Of a stretch of DNA of 64,000 nt, positions 52,215 to 60,807 are shown piece after piece. This DNA is from JAFKKS01 sp039808325 (GTDB lineage Bacteria; Pseudomonadota; Alphaproteobacteria; Rhizobiales; Xanthobacteraceae): the NCBI GenBank assembly GCA_039808325.1, contig JBDHSU010000001.1, forward strand, positions 18,117-82,116. Reading direction: 5' to 3'. A model generated the notes under the pieces. It made no database searches. It was not told the DNA's origin and saw only the letters and a program-made list of their open reading frames with translations. Positions within the stretch are counted from its first letter, which is position 1; each line of letters starts with the position of its first letter. Both the position numbers and the translations under genes were made by a program.

Positions 52215-52835
52215 ATGATCATCCTGATCGACAACTACGACAGCTTCACCTTCAACCTGTACCACTATCTCGGCGGGTTGGGCGCGGAGGTGGTCGTGCA
52301 TCGCAACGACAAGATATCCCCGGACGCGGTGATGGAAGCGGACCCGGACGCGATCGTGCTCTCGCCCGGCCCCTGCACGCCGAAGGACGCCGGCATCTGC
52401 ATCGACCTCATCGGGCGGGCGGCGGCGACGATCCCGATCATGGGCGTGTGCCTCGGCCATCAGGCGCTCGGCGAAGCCTTCGGCGGCGAAGTCGTGCGCG
52501 CCCCGACCCTAGTGCACGGCAAACTGTCGGACGTGCAGCACCGCGGCGAAAGCGTCTTCCACGGCATCAACGGCCCCTTCAAGGCGACGCGCTATCACTC
52601 GCTCGTCGTCGATCGCGGCTCGCTGCCCGACGACCTGGCGGTGACCGCGGAAACCGGCGACGGGTTGATCATGGGGCTCGCGCACAAGACGCTGCCCTCG
52701 CACGGCGTGCAATTCCACCCCGAAAGTATCGCCTCCGAGCATGGGCACCTGATCCTGAAGAACTTCCTCGACATCGCGGAGACTTGGAACGTGAAGACCG
52801 GGCGGCGCCACGCCGCGCCGTCTCGGCTGCACTGA
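52215..52835 (+). CDS. trpG: Anthranilate synthase component II (glutamine amidotransferase)
   Basis: Supplies ammonia to TrpE. MIILIDNYDSFTFNLYHYL is the standard start. The catalytic cysteine is in MGVCLGHQALGEAFGG and the His-Glu pair in GVQFHPESIASEHGH. SPGPCTPKDAGICIDLI is a conserved oxyanion-side motif. The length is 206 residues. trpD begins 9 bases later. Confidence 0.96.
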   Translation: MIILIDNYDSFTFNLYHYLGGLGAEVVVHRNDKISPDAVMEADPDAIVLSPGPCTPKDAGICIDLIGRAAATIPIMGVCLGHQALGEAFGGEVVRAPTLVHGKLSDVQHRGESVFHGINGPFKATRYHSLVVDRGSLPDDLAVTAETGDGLIMGLAHKTLPSHGVQFHPESIASEHGHLILKNFLDIAETWNVKTGRRHAAPSRLH

Positions 52836-52844
52836 GATCGCGCG

Positions 52845-53858
52845 ATGGATGAACTCAAAGCCTTGATCGGCAAGGTCGCGACCGGCGCAACGCTCTCGCG
52901 CGACGAGGCGGCGCATGCCTTTGACGTCATGATGTCGGGCGAAGCGACGCCGTCGCAGATGGGCGCGCTGCTCATGGCGCTGCGCCTGCGCGGCGAAACC
53001 GTCGACGAGATCACCGGCGCCGTGACGACGATGCGCGCCAAGATGCTGCCGGTCGTCGCGCCGAAGAACGCCGTCGATGTCGTCGGCACGGGCGGCGATG
53101 CTTCCGGCTCCTACAACATCTCGACCTGCGCCGCCTTTGTCGTCGCCGGCGCCGGCGTCCCGGTGGCCAAGCACGGCAACCGCGCCCTCTCCTCGCGTTC
53201 CGGCGCGGCGGACGTTCTGGATGCGCTCGGCATCAAGGTCGATCTCGGGCCGGACGCGATCGCGCGCTGCATTCGCGAAGCCGGCATCGGCTTCATGTTC
53301 GCGCCGGTGCACCACCCGGCGATGAAGAACGTCGGCCCGACGCGCGTTGAGCTCGGCACTCGCACCATCTTCAATCTGCTCGGGCCGCTGTCGAACCCGG
53401 CCGGCGTCACGCGGCAGATGGTCGGCGTGTTCTCGAAGCAATGGGTCGAGCCGTTGGCGCATGTGCTCAACAATCTCGGCGCCGAGCGCGCCTTCGTCGT
53501 GCACGGCTCCGACGGTCTCGACGAGATCACGACCTCCGGTCCGACCAGCGTCGCCTCGCTCGAAAACGGCAAGGTGAGCACGTTCGAGATATCGCCGGAG
53601 GACGTCGGCTTGCGCAAGGTCAAGCCGGAGGCGCTGCGCGGCGGCGACGCCGCGACCAATGCGAAAGCGCTCAAGGCCGTGCTCTCGGGCGAGGACGGCG
53701 CCTATCGCGAGGTCGCGCTGATGAATGCGGCGGCGGCCCTCATCGTCGCCGGACGCGCCGAGGACATGCACGCAGGCGTCGCGCTCGCCAAACGATCGAT
53801 CGATTCCGGCGCGGCCGACGCCGCGCTCGGAAAGCTCGTCGCCACGTCGAACGCCTGA
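52845..53858 (+). CDS. trpD: Anthranilate phosphoribosyltransferase
   Basis: Transfers phosphoribose from PRPP to anthranilate. Key motifs are DVVGTGGDASGSYNIST (PRPP binding), VAKHGNRALSSRSGAADVLD and NVGPTRVELGTRTIFNLLGP. It has 337 residues, a normal length. trpC begins 5 bases after its stop. Confidence 0.97.
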   Translation: MDELKALIGKVATGATLSRDEAAHAFDVMMSGEATPSQMGALLMALRLRGETVDEITGAVTTMRAKMLPVVAPKNAVDVVGTGGDASGSYNISTCAAFVVAGAGVPVAKHGNRALSSRSGAADVLDALGIKVDLGPDAIARCIREAGIGFMFAPVHHPAMKNVGPTRVELGTRTIFNLLGPLSNPAGVTRQMVGVFSKQWVEPLAHVLNNLGAERAFVVHGSDGLDEITTSGPTSVASLENGKVSTFEISPEDVGLRKVKPEALRGGDAATNAKALKAVLSGEDGAYREVALMNAAAALIVAGRAEDMHAGVALAKRSIDSGAADAALGKLVATSNA

Positions 53859-53863
53859 AGCTC

Positions 53864-54664
53864 ATGGCCGATATCCTCAAGCGCATCGAAGCCTACAAGC
53901 GCGACGAGATCGCCGCCGCGAAGCAGTCGCGTCCGCTGAGCGCGCTCGAGGCGATGGCGAAGTCGCTTCCGCCGCCGCGCGGCTTCCTGCGCGCGATCGA
54001 GGCGAGGACGGCGCGCGGCGGAACCGCGCTGATCGCCGAGATCAAGAAAGCCAGCCCCTCGAAGGGACTGATCCGCGCCGACTTCGATCCGCCCGCCTTG
54101 GCCCGCGCCTACGAACGCGGCGGCGCCTGCTGCCTGTCCGTGCTCACCGACGCGCCGTCGTTCCAGGGACGGCCCGATTTCCTCGGCGCCGCGCGCGACG
54201 CGACGTCGCTCCCGGTCCTGCGCAAGGACTTCATGTTCGACACCTACCAGGTGGTGGAAGCGCGCGCCTGGGGAGCGGACTGCATCCTGATCATCATGGC
54301 AGCGGTCGATGACGCGACGGCGCGCGACCTCGAAAGCGCGGCGCTGGCGCTCGGCATGGACGCGCTGATCGAGGTGCACGACGAAACCGAGTTGGATCGC
54401 GCGATGCGGCTCAAATCGCGCCTGCTCGGGATCAACAATCGTGACCTGCGCACCTTCAAGACGACACTGGAGACGAGCGAGCGCCTGGCGCCGCGCGTCA
54501 CCGGCCGCCTCGTCGTCGCCGAAAGCGGCATCGAGAATGCGTCGCATGTCGCGCGGCTCGCGCAAAGCGGCATCCACACGCTGCTGGTCGGCGAAAGCCT
54601 GATGCGGCAGGCCGACGTCGAGGCGGCGACGCGGACCCTGCTCGCGCGCACTCTGGCGGCATAG
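53864..54664 (+). CDS. trpC: Indole-3-glycerol-phosphate synthase
   Basis: Closes the indole ring in tryptophan synthesis. The start at 53864 gives MADILKRIEAYKRDEIAAAK; the open frame upstream is a shadow of trpD. The TIM-barrel motifs are IAEIKKASPSKGLIR (catalytic lysine), VLRKDFMFDTYQV, LGINNRDLRTF and VAESGI. The length is 266 residues, not fused to TrpF. moaC begins 3 bases later. Confidence 0.97.
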   Translation: MADILKRIEAYKRDEIAAAKQSRPLSALEAMAKSLPPPRGFLRAIEARTARGGTALIAEIKKASPSKGLIRADFDPPALARAYERGGACCLSVLTDAPSFQGRPDFLGAARDATSLPVLRKDFMFDTYQVVEARAWGADCILIIMAAVDDATARDLESAALALGMDALIEVHDETELDRAMRLKSRLLGINNRDLRTFKTTLETSERLAPRVTGRLVVAESGIENASHVARLAQSGIHTLLVGESLMRQADVEAATRTLLARTLAA

Positions 54665-54667
54665 GCC

Positions 54668-55147
54668 ATGGCCGCGCGGCTCACCCATCTCGGTCGCGGC
54701 GGCGAAGCGCACATGGTCGACGTGTCGGCAAAGGACGTCACGGAGCGCGTGGCGATCGCACGCGGTCACGTCATGATGACGAGGGCGACGCGCCAACTCG
54801 TGCTCAAGGGCGACGCGAAGAAAGGCGACGTGCTCGGCGCGGCGCGCATCGCCGGCATCATGGCGGCGAAGAAGACGCACGAGCTGATTCCTCTTTGCCA
54901 TCCGTTGATGCTATCCGCGATCGACGTCGACATCGTGCCGCACGCGCGCGGCTTTGCCGTCGAGGCGACCGTGCGGGTCGCCGGCAAGACCGGCGTCGAG
55001 ATGGAAGCGCTCACCGCTGTTTCGGTCGCGTGTCTCACCATCTACGACATGGTGAAAAGCGCCGAGCGCGGCATGAGAATCGGCGATATCGCGCTGATCG
55101 AAAAGCGTGGCGGCAAGTCCGGTGTGTACCGCGCCGCAAGGAAGTAA
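54668..55147 (+). CDS. moaC: Cyclic pyranopterin monophosphate synthase MoaC
   Basis: Acts early in molybdenum cofactor synthesis. MoaC motifs are MVDVSAKDVTERVAIARG, KKTHELIPLCHPLMLS, KTGVEMEALTAVSVACLTIYDM and DIALIEKRGGKSG. The length, 159 residues, is normal. It sits between trpC and moeA with gaps of 3 bases, a conserved alphaproteobacterial arrangement that puts cofactor genes on the trp transcript. Confidence 0.97.
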   Translation: MAARLTHLGRGGEAHMVDVSAKDVTERVAIARGHVMMTRATRQLVLKGDAKKGDVLGAARIAGIMAAKKTHELIPLCHPLMLSAIDVDIVPHARGFAVEATVRVAGKTGVEMEALTAVSVACLTIYDMVKSAERGMRIGDIALIEKRGGKSGVYRAARK

Positions 55148-55150
55148 GCC

Positions 55151-56362
55151 ATGGCGCTGATCCCGGTCGATGAGGCGTTGGCGCGCGTGCTCGACGGCGC
55201 GCGCGGACTGCCCTCGGAAGACGTCCCCGTCGTCGAGGCGCACGGGCGCGTGCTCACACGCGATCTTCGAGCCTTGCGCACGCAACCGCCCGCCAGCGTC
55301 TCCGCGATGGATGGCTATGCGGTGCGCGCGGCCGACATCGCGCAGACGCCCGCACGGTTGACGGTCATCGGGGAGGTGCCCGCGGGCCGCGCCTATGAGG
55401 GAAGCGTCGGGGCGATGCAGGCGGTGCGGATTCTGACCGGCGGCGTCGTGCCCGCCGGCGCCGACACGATCGCCATCCAGGAGAATACGCGGCGCGACGG
55501 CAAGCATGTCACCGTCGACGTGACGGCTCCCGCCGGCCGGCATATCCGCCCTGCCGGTCTCGACTTCCGCGAAGGCGACCTGCGCCTCGCGGCCGGGCGT
55601 CGCCTGACCTTGCGCGACATCGCGCTCGCCGCCGCCATGAACCATGCGCATGTGCCGGTGCATCGGCGCCCGCGGGTCGCCGTCATCTCGACCGGTGACG
55701 AACTTGTGCCCGCCGGCACGACGCCCGGCCCGGCACAGATCGTTTCGTCCAACGGCTTCTGCCTCGTCGCCATGGCGCGCGCGGAGGGCGCCGACGCGCG
55801 CGACTTCGGCATCGTGCCGGACAAGCTTGAGGCGACCATCGCCGCCATCCGGGCCGCGCGCGACTGGGGCGCCGACATCCTTCTCACCGCTGGCGGCGCG
55901 TCGGTCGGAGATTACGACCTGGTCCAGGACGCCCTGCGCGCCGAGGGCCTCGACCTTTCCTTCTGGAAAGTAGCGCTGCGTCCGGGAAAGCCGCTGATGC
56001 ACGGACGGCTCGGCGCGATGAACGTGATCGGCGTGCCCGGCAATCCGGTCTCGTCATTCGTCTGCGGCTTCCTGTTCATGGTGCCCCTCATCCGCACCTT
56101 GTGCGGACGGCGCGACGTTCGCCGCGTCCCCACTCCGGCGCGGCTGGGGCGCGACCTGCCGGCCAACGACGAGCGGCAGGACTATCTGCGCGCCACGCTG
56201 GCGGTTGGGCAGGACGGCGAGCCGGTCGCAACACCTCTCGCCGCCCAGGATTCGTCGATGATGAGCGCGCTCGCCAGCGCCGACTGCCTGGTGATTCGGC
56301 TTCCCCACGCACTCGCGGCAAAAACCGGCGAAACGTGCGCAATTTTCGCTCTCGGCGTTTAA
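55151..56362 (+). CDS. moeA: Molybdopterin molybdenumtransferase MoeA
   Basis: Inserts molybdate into adenylylated molybdopterin. It has the MoeA N-terminal motif SVSAMDGYAVRAADI, AVRILTGGVVPAGADT, and the MogA-like domain with ISTGDELVPAG, TAGGASVGDYDLVQDAL and GVPGNPVSSFVCGFLF. The length is 403 residues. lexA follows after 135 bases that hold its own promoter. Confidence 0.96.
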   Translation: MALIPVDEALARVLDGARGLPSEDVPVVEAHGRVLTRDLRALRTQPPASVSAMDGYAVRAADIAQTPARLTVIGEVPAGRAYEGSVGAMQAVRILTGGVVPAGADTIAIQENTRRDGKHVTVDVTAPAGRHIRPAGLDFREGDLRLAAGRRLTLRDIALAAAMNHAHVPVHRRPRVAVISTGDELVPAGTTPGPAQIVSSNGFCLVAMARAEGADARDFGIVPDKLEATIAAIRAARDWGADILLTAGGASVGDYDLVQDALRAEGLDLSFWKVALRPGKPLMHGRLGAMNVIGVPGNPVSSFVCGFLFMVPLIRTLCGRRDVRRVPTPARLGRDLPANDERQDYLRATLAVGQDGEPVATPLAAQDSSMMSALASADCLVIRLPHALAAKTGETCAIFALGV

Positions 56363-56425
56363 CCGGCATCAGGCTTAAGCCGTCACTTTCGGCGTTCGTC
56401 GCATTGTTCACCCGAAATTAAAACC

Positions 56426-56454
56426 TTGCGGAACACATAACGAACATATAGTGT
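56426..56454 (+). promoter_or_regulatory. lexA promoter with embedded SOS box
   Basis: GAAC-N7-GAAC at 56431-56445 is the alphaproteobacterial LexA box. It overlaps a promoter: TTGCGG (56426-56431) followed 17 bases later by TAGTGT (56449-56454), or TATAGT at 56447. LexA binding would block transcription, giving autorepression. Confidence 0.75.
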
Positions 56455-56497
56455 CCGTTCATGATTTGTTTCTATAGGTCGTAGGGGGAATGGGACG

Positions 56498-57196
56498 ATG
56501 CTGACCCGAAAGCAGCTAGAGCTTCTGCGCTTCATCCACGAGCGCCTGACGGAGGCGGGGGTGCCGCCGTCATTCGACGAGATGAAGGACGCGCTCGATC
56601 TGCGATCGAAGTCCGGCATCCATCGCCTTATCACGGCCCTGGAAGAGCGCGGCTTCATCCGCCGGCTGCCCAATCGCGCCCGCGCCCTCGAGGTCCTCAA
56701 GCTGCCGGACGCCGTCAGCCATGGGCTTGGCGGGCGTTCGCGCGGCTTCACGCCGAGCGTTATCGAGGGCAATCTCGGGCGCGTGCGGACCGCGTCCGAG
56801 GACGACGGCGGACGGCCGGTCGCCATCCCGATGATGGGCCGGATCGCCGCCGGCACTCCGATCGAGGCGATCCAGACCCGCAGCAGCACGATCAACGTCC
56901 CGCCGGACCTGCTCACCACGGGCGATCACTTCGCCCTCGAGATCCGCGGCGATTCGATGATCGAGGCCGGCATCTTCGACGGCGATACGGTCCTGATCCG
57001 CAAGACGGAGAACGCCGACACCGGCGACATCGTCGTCGCCTTGATCGACGACGAGGAGGCGACGCTGAAGCGCTTCCGCCGCCGCGGCGCCTCGATCGCG
57101 CTGGAGCCGGCGAACGCCGCCTACGAGGTACGGATCCTGCCGCCCAACCGCGTCCGCATCCAGGGCAAGCTGATCGGGCTGATGCGGCGGTATTGA
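56498..57196 (+). CDS. lexA: SOS repressor LexA
   Basis: Represses DNA-damage genes until RecA stimulates its self-cleavage. The 232-residue protein has an N-terminal winged helix (MLTRKQLELLRFIHERL, then SKSGIHRLITALEERGFI), the cleavage site A118-G119, and the catalytic pair S153 in RGDSM and K191 in EATLKRF. A longer linker than in E. coli LexA is usual for the group. A good LexA box lies just upstream. Confidence 0.97.
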   Translation: MLTRKQLELLRFIHERLTEAGVPPSFDEMKDALDLRSKSGIHRLITALEERGFIRRLPNRARALEVLKLPDAVSHGLGGRSRGFTPSVIEGNLGRVRTASEDDGGRPVAIPMMGRIAAGTPIEAIQTRSSTINVPPDLLTTGDHFALEIRGDSMIEAGIFDGDTVLIRKTENADTGDIVVALIDDEEATLKRFRRRGASIALEPANAAYEVRILPPNRVRIQGKLIGLMRRY

Positions 57197-57247
57197 TCTT
57201 CGGCTCGTAGTACCCCTTCTTCACCGCTCCCATAAACAGAGATGAAG

Positions 57248-57263
57248 GAGCGGCGGCCCGCTC
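57248..57263 (+). terminator. Candidate terminator after lexA
   Basis: GAGCGG (57248-57253) and CCGCTC (57258-57263) form a 6-base stem with a 4-base loop, followed by TTTCCTC. It lies 52 bases after the lexA stop in the convergent gap with comEC. The T tract is short. Confidence 0.4.
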
Positions 57264-57293
57264 TTTCCTCGCCGCCAATTCGAGCGCTTGCTC

Positions 57294-59564
57294 TCAGTCA
57301 TCCGCCCGCAAGTCGTCTTCGTGCGGCGTCGAATCTTGTGCCCGTGCGCGGCGACGCGCGGGGCTCGGCCGGTCCGCGCCGCCGGCCGGCATCCACGGCC
57401 TCACCTCACCGTCCGGCCGCGCCGCCTCGACGGCGAAGCCGTCGCCACGGCGATACAGCGCCAGCGCGCCGAAACGCTGCGACACCTTGCGGTCGACGAT
57501 CATGGCCGCGCAATCCGGCGGCGCCTGCCGACGCGTGACCACCAGCACGGCGTTGCGACAGTCCTCCGCGAACGCCTCCGGCTCCAGCACCGCCGAAACC
57601 CGCCCTCCCCCTTGCAGCGGCACAAGGCAGGCCTCCGCATCGCATCGGACGCCGTCGCGCAGCGAGGCATCCGATGGCGTACGCGCGTCCGCGTCGGCCG
57701 CCAGCCACTCGCGCGCCGCGAAGGTGTCGATCCCGAGTTTCACCACGCGCAGGCGTCCGCTCTCGCCGCGCACGGCCAATACGCCGGCGTCGGGCGAGAC
57801 ATAGATGTCCGGCTGCGGGGCGCGCAAGATGATGACCACGGCCATGCCGGCGAGGACGGCGCCGATCCAGCGCAGCGGCGTGCGCAGCAGGCAGACGACG
57901 ACCAGTCCGGCGGCGCCGAGCAGCACCGGCGCGACGCCGAAGGCATGGATGCGCCCGACAGCGCCGGGAAGTTGCGCGACCCACAGGGCGACGGCGACCA
58001 TCCATTCGATGCCGACGCCCATCAGCGACCATAAAAAGCCGTCGAAGCCGAACGGCATCGCAAGCAATGCCAGAAGGCCCATCGGCATCACCCATGCCGA
58101 GACGACCGGCATGGCGAGCAGATTGGCGAGCGCCCCGTACGGCGCGAGGCGATGGAAATGATAGGCGGCGAACAGCGTGGTCGCGAGCCCAGCGACGGTC
58201 GACGCGACAAGCAGCGAAACGAGTTCGCGGCCGCCCCAAAGCGCGACACGCGCGCCGAAGGAGGTGTCGGCGCCACGCGTGGTCCACGGCAAGCCGCGCT
58301 CGTAGGCCGCCAGCAAGGCAAGGGTCGCCGCGAACGAGAGCTGGAAGCTCGGATGCACGATCGATTGCGGCGCCAGCAGCAGGACACCGAAGGCGGCGAG
58401 CGCGAGGTTGCGCATGGTGAGCGCCTGCCGGTCGACGAGCACGCCGGCGAGCACGATCGCCGTCATGACGAAGGAGCGCTGCGTCGCCACCTCCGAGCCC
58501 GACAACAGAAGATAGAGCGCGGCGGCCATCAGCGCCGCGAGCGCGGCCCATTTCTTGATCGGAAACCGCAGCGCGAAATACGGCACCAGCGCGAGCAGCC
58601 CGCGCACGGCGAAGAAAACGACGCCCGCGACCACCGCCATGTGATAGCCGGAAATCGACAGCACGTGGCCAAGGCCGGAGATGAACATCGCATCGTTCAC
58701 CGGCGTCGAGATGGCGTCACGCTTGCCGGTGATCAGTGCCGAGGCGATCGCGCGCACGTCGCCCGCCAGCGCCGCGCGCATGCGCGCATCGATCGCGTCG
58801 CGCGTCGAGGCGATCACGGTCGCGTAGCGCAGCCAGGCCGAAGGCGGCGATGGTGGCTTCACCACGGCGATCTTTCCCATGGTGAAGCCGCTGGCGCCGA
58901 TCCCTTGGAAGTAAAGGTCGCGCGCGAAGTCGTAGCCGCCGGGGCGCAACGGTTCGAGCGGCGGCGACAATCGCGACTTCAGGGCGATGAACGCGCCGAC
59001 CGGCGGCGCCGTCCCCTTGCGCACGGAGAGGCGCACGCGCTCGAGCGGAACGCCAAGACGCTTGGCCTCGATCGCGTGGATGCGAATGGTGATGCGGTCG
59101 GTGCGCTCGCGTTCCTCGCGCACCTCGATCCAGCCGGAAAGCTCCGCGCCGTAAACGGTGCGATGCAGGACGGGATGCGCGACCGATGCGCTCTTCACCG
59201 TCGCCGTCGCAAATCCGGCCGCGGCCGCGGCGACCGCAAGCGCCGCCGGATAGCCGAATGGCCGCGCACGCAGCGCGACGGCGGCTCCCCCCGCGGCCGC
59301 GGCCAGCGCGATCGCGGCCCACAGCGACGGCTCATGTGCCGCGGTGAAGTAGAGGATGACGCCGATGCCGAAGGCCACCGGCAGCCACGGCACCAGACGG
59401 CCGGGCGCGACCTCCGCCGCCGACCACACGCGCCACCGCGGCAACGCAAGCCCGCCGAGATTGCGCAGCCATGGCGGCGACACGCCAGCCACGGCGCGGG
59501 CTCGCGCTCCTGCTCCCGCGACCCAGGCGATGGCCCGGCCACGCCTATCGTTCCCCTGCCCCAT
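57294..59564 (-). CDS. comEC: ComEC/Rec2-family DNA uptake channel protein
   Basis: A 756-residue polytopic membrane protein of the competence family. An N-terminal hydrophobic and OB-like region precedes the ComEC channel core, which has SGLGHVLSISGYHMAVVAGV, ATQRSFVMTAIVLAGVLVDR, VHPSFQLSFAATLALLA and further helices. The C-terminal 150 residues lack the HxHxDH motif of the metallo-beta-lactamase domain found in ComEC of Gram-positives. It lies between lexA and, after an insert, gltX. Natural competence itself is not shown. Confidence 0.9.
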   Translation of the reverse strand: MGQGNDRRGRAIAWVAGAGARARAVAGVSPPWLRNLGGLALPRWRVWSAAEVAPGRLVPWLPVAFGIGVILYFTAAHEPSLWAAIALAAAAGGAAVALRARPFGYPAALAVAAAAAGFATATVKSASVAHPVLHRTVYGAELSGWIEVREERERTDRITIRIHAIEAKRLGVPLERVRLSVRKGTAPPVGAFIALKSRLSPPLEPLRPGGYDFARDLYFQGIGASGFTMGKIAVVKPPSPPSAWLRYATVIASTRDAIDARMRAALAGDVRAIASALITGKRDAISTPVNDAMFISGLGHVLSISGYHMAVVAGVVFFAVRGLLALVPYFALRFPIKKWAALAALMAAALYLLLSGSEVATQRSFVMTAIVLAGVLVDRQALTMRNLALAAFGVLLLAPQSIVHPSFQLSFAATLALLAAYERGLPWTTRGADTSFGARVALWGGRELVSLLVASTVAGLATTLFAAYHFHRLAPYGALANLLAMPVVSAWVMPMGLLALLAMPFGFDGFLWSLMGVGIEWMVAVALWVAQLPGAVGRIHAFGVAPVLLGAAGLVVVCLLRTPLRWIGAVLAGMAVVIILRAPQPDIYVSPDAGVLAVRGESGRLRVVKLGIDTFAAREWLAADADARTPSDASLRDGVRCDAEACLVPLQGGGRVSAVLEPEAFAEDCRNAVLVVTRRQAPPDCAAMIVDRKVSQRFGALALYRRGDGFAVEAARPDGEVRPWMPAGGADRPSPARRRARAQDSTPHEDDLRADD

Positions 59565-59656
59565 GCCGCGCCCACGCGCTGCGTCCCCAGGCGCATGCTA
59601 CAGGGATTGGGTTTCACATCCAGAGGTTGAGAACAGTTGCGGAACGCTGTCGCTGG

Positions 59657-60073
59657 TTACCCGCCGCTACGCCGCGTCTCGATCATCTTCCAGCCGTTCC
59701 CCGCCGGATCACGGAATCCGGCATCGACCGTGCCGTAGCGCGCGACGGGCTCCTGCGTGAACTCGACCCCACAAGCACGCATCCGCTCATAAGCGGCGCG
59801 GCAGTCGTCGACGACGAGGACGAGCGGCGGCATGGCGCCCTTCGCCACGATCTCGCGCACCGTTTGCACCGTCTCCGCATCGAGAACAGGCGCCTGCGGA
59901 ACGAACAGACCGAGCTGGAAGGACGGCTGATCCGGATGCTGCACCGTGAGCCACCGGTAATCGCCGTTGCGCACATCGGTATGAACGCGGAATCCGAGCT
60001 TATCGACATAAAATCGCAGCGCCTCGTCCTGATCCCGGACGTACAGGCCGACCACTTGAACACCTTGACTCAT
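59657..60073 (-). CDS. VOC-family protein (glyoxalase/bleomycin-resistance fold)
   Basis: A 138-residue single VOC domain: VGLYVRDQDEALRFYVDKLGF at the start, VLVVDDCRAAYERM in the middle, and FRDPAGNGWKMIE near the end, where E is the usual last metal ligand. Substrate unknown. Its ATG overlaps the araC-type stop by 4 bases, so the regulator and enzyme are translationally coupled. Confidence 0.88.
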   Translation of the reverse strand: MSQGVQVVGLYVRDQDEALRFYVDKLGFRVHTDVRNGDYRWLTVQHPDQPSFQLGLFVPQAPVLDAETVQTVREIVAKGAMPPLVLVVDDCRAAYERMRACGVEFTQEPVARYGTVDAGFRDPAGNGWKMIETRRSGG

Positions 60074-60555
60074 GGGACCTCCATTGCTTCGGGTCCAACC
60101 TCCCTATCGGATGCCTTGCGCCTGCGCTTCTCCGAAACTGCGATCATGAGGTTCGGGCGTTCGGCGGCGCTCAGGATGCAACCCGGCACGCGCGCCCGAT
60201 CATGCGGCGCCTTCCGCTCGCGAGCGCGAAGCGCGCCCGGGCTTTCGCCGGTGACGTCGCGAAAGGTGCGCCCGAAGGAGCCGAGGCTGTTCCACCCCGT
60301 CTCCAATGCGATCGCGGTGATCGGCAGGTCGGTATCGCGCAGTAACGCGGATGCGCGTTCGAACCGGCGCGTGAGCAGGTAGCGGTGCGGCGGAACGCCG
60401 AAGGCGCGCTTGAACGACCGCGCGAAATGGGCCTCGGAGACGCCACTGACGCGCGCCAACCGCGTGACGGGCCATTCCTCGTGCGAGGCGGCATCCATCC
60501 GATCCTTCGCACGCAGAAGGCGACGCAGCAGCGCGGGGTCCTGGCTTGAGCGCAT
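60070..60555 (-). CDS. AraC-family DNA-binding protein, short form
   Basis: The 161-residue protein is essentially only the AraC double helix-turn-helix: VTRLARVSGVSEAHFARSFK and ITAIALETGWNSLGSFGRTF, with the family end DVTGESPGALR. There is no N-terminal ligand-binding domain. A basic tail of about 45 residues follows. It probably controls the overlapping VOC gene and itself. A long inverted repeat, 60583-60630, stands directly upstream. Confidence 0.88.
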   Translation of the reverse strand: MRSSQDPALLRRLLRAKDRMDAASHEEWPVTRLARVSGVSEAHFARSFKRAFGVPPHRYLLTRRFERASALLRDTDLPITAIALETGWNSLGSFGRTFRDVTGESPGALRARERKAPHDRARVPGCILSAAERPNLMIAVSEKRRRKASDREVGPEAMEVP

Positions 60556-60582
60556 GGGCGCGCCCCCCTCGATATGTCACCC

Positions 60583-60807
60583 GGAGTCTTTCACCCTTTC
60601 ATGGAAACGACGCGAAGGATGAAAGACTCCAGGTTTTTGGTTTGACGGGTTTTCTTCACGCGAACCGGATTCCACTTCGCTTGAAAACACGCTGGAGCAG
60701 GATGAGGAAAAGTGCGTAGCGGTTTTCCGCCCGCATCCCGCTCTAAGTTATGAGAATCGATCACGGTCATGATTTTGGATCGATTCGATCCAAAATCATC
60801 GTGATCT
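60583..60807. repeat. Composite palindromic element between glnS and the AraC gene
   Basis: Four modules in 225 bases. First, GGAGTCTTTCA/TGAAAGACTCC, perfect 11-base arms at 60583-60593 and 60620-60630. Second, a linker with CTTCACGCGAACCGG. Third, a palindrome at 60692-60744 like that between tatA and tatB, sharing the tail CTCTAAGTTATGAG. Fourth, GATCAC...GATTTTGGATC paired with GATCCAAAATC...GTGATC, 60759-60806. It fills the whole intergenic gap, and its right edge adjoins the glnS stop codon. I recognise this composite from other Hyphomicrobiales intergenic regions. Confidence 0.7.
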
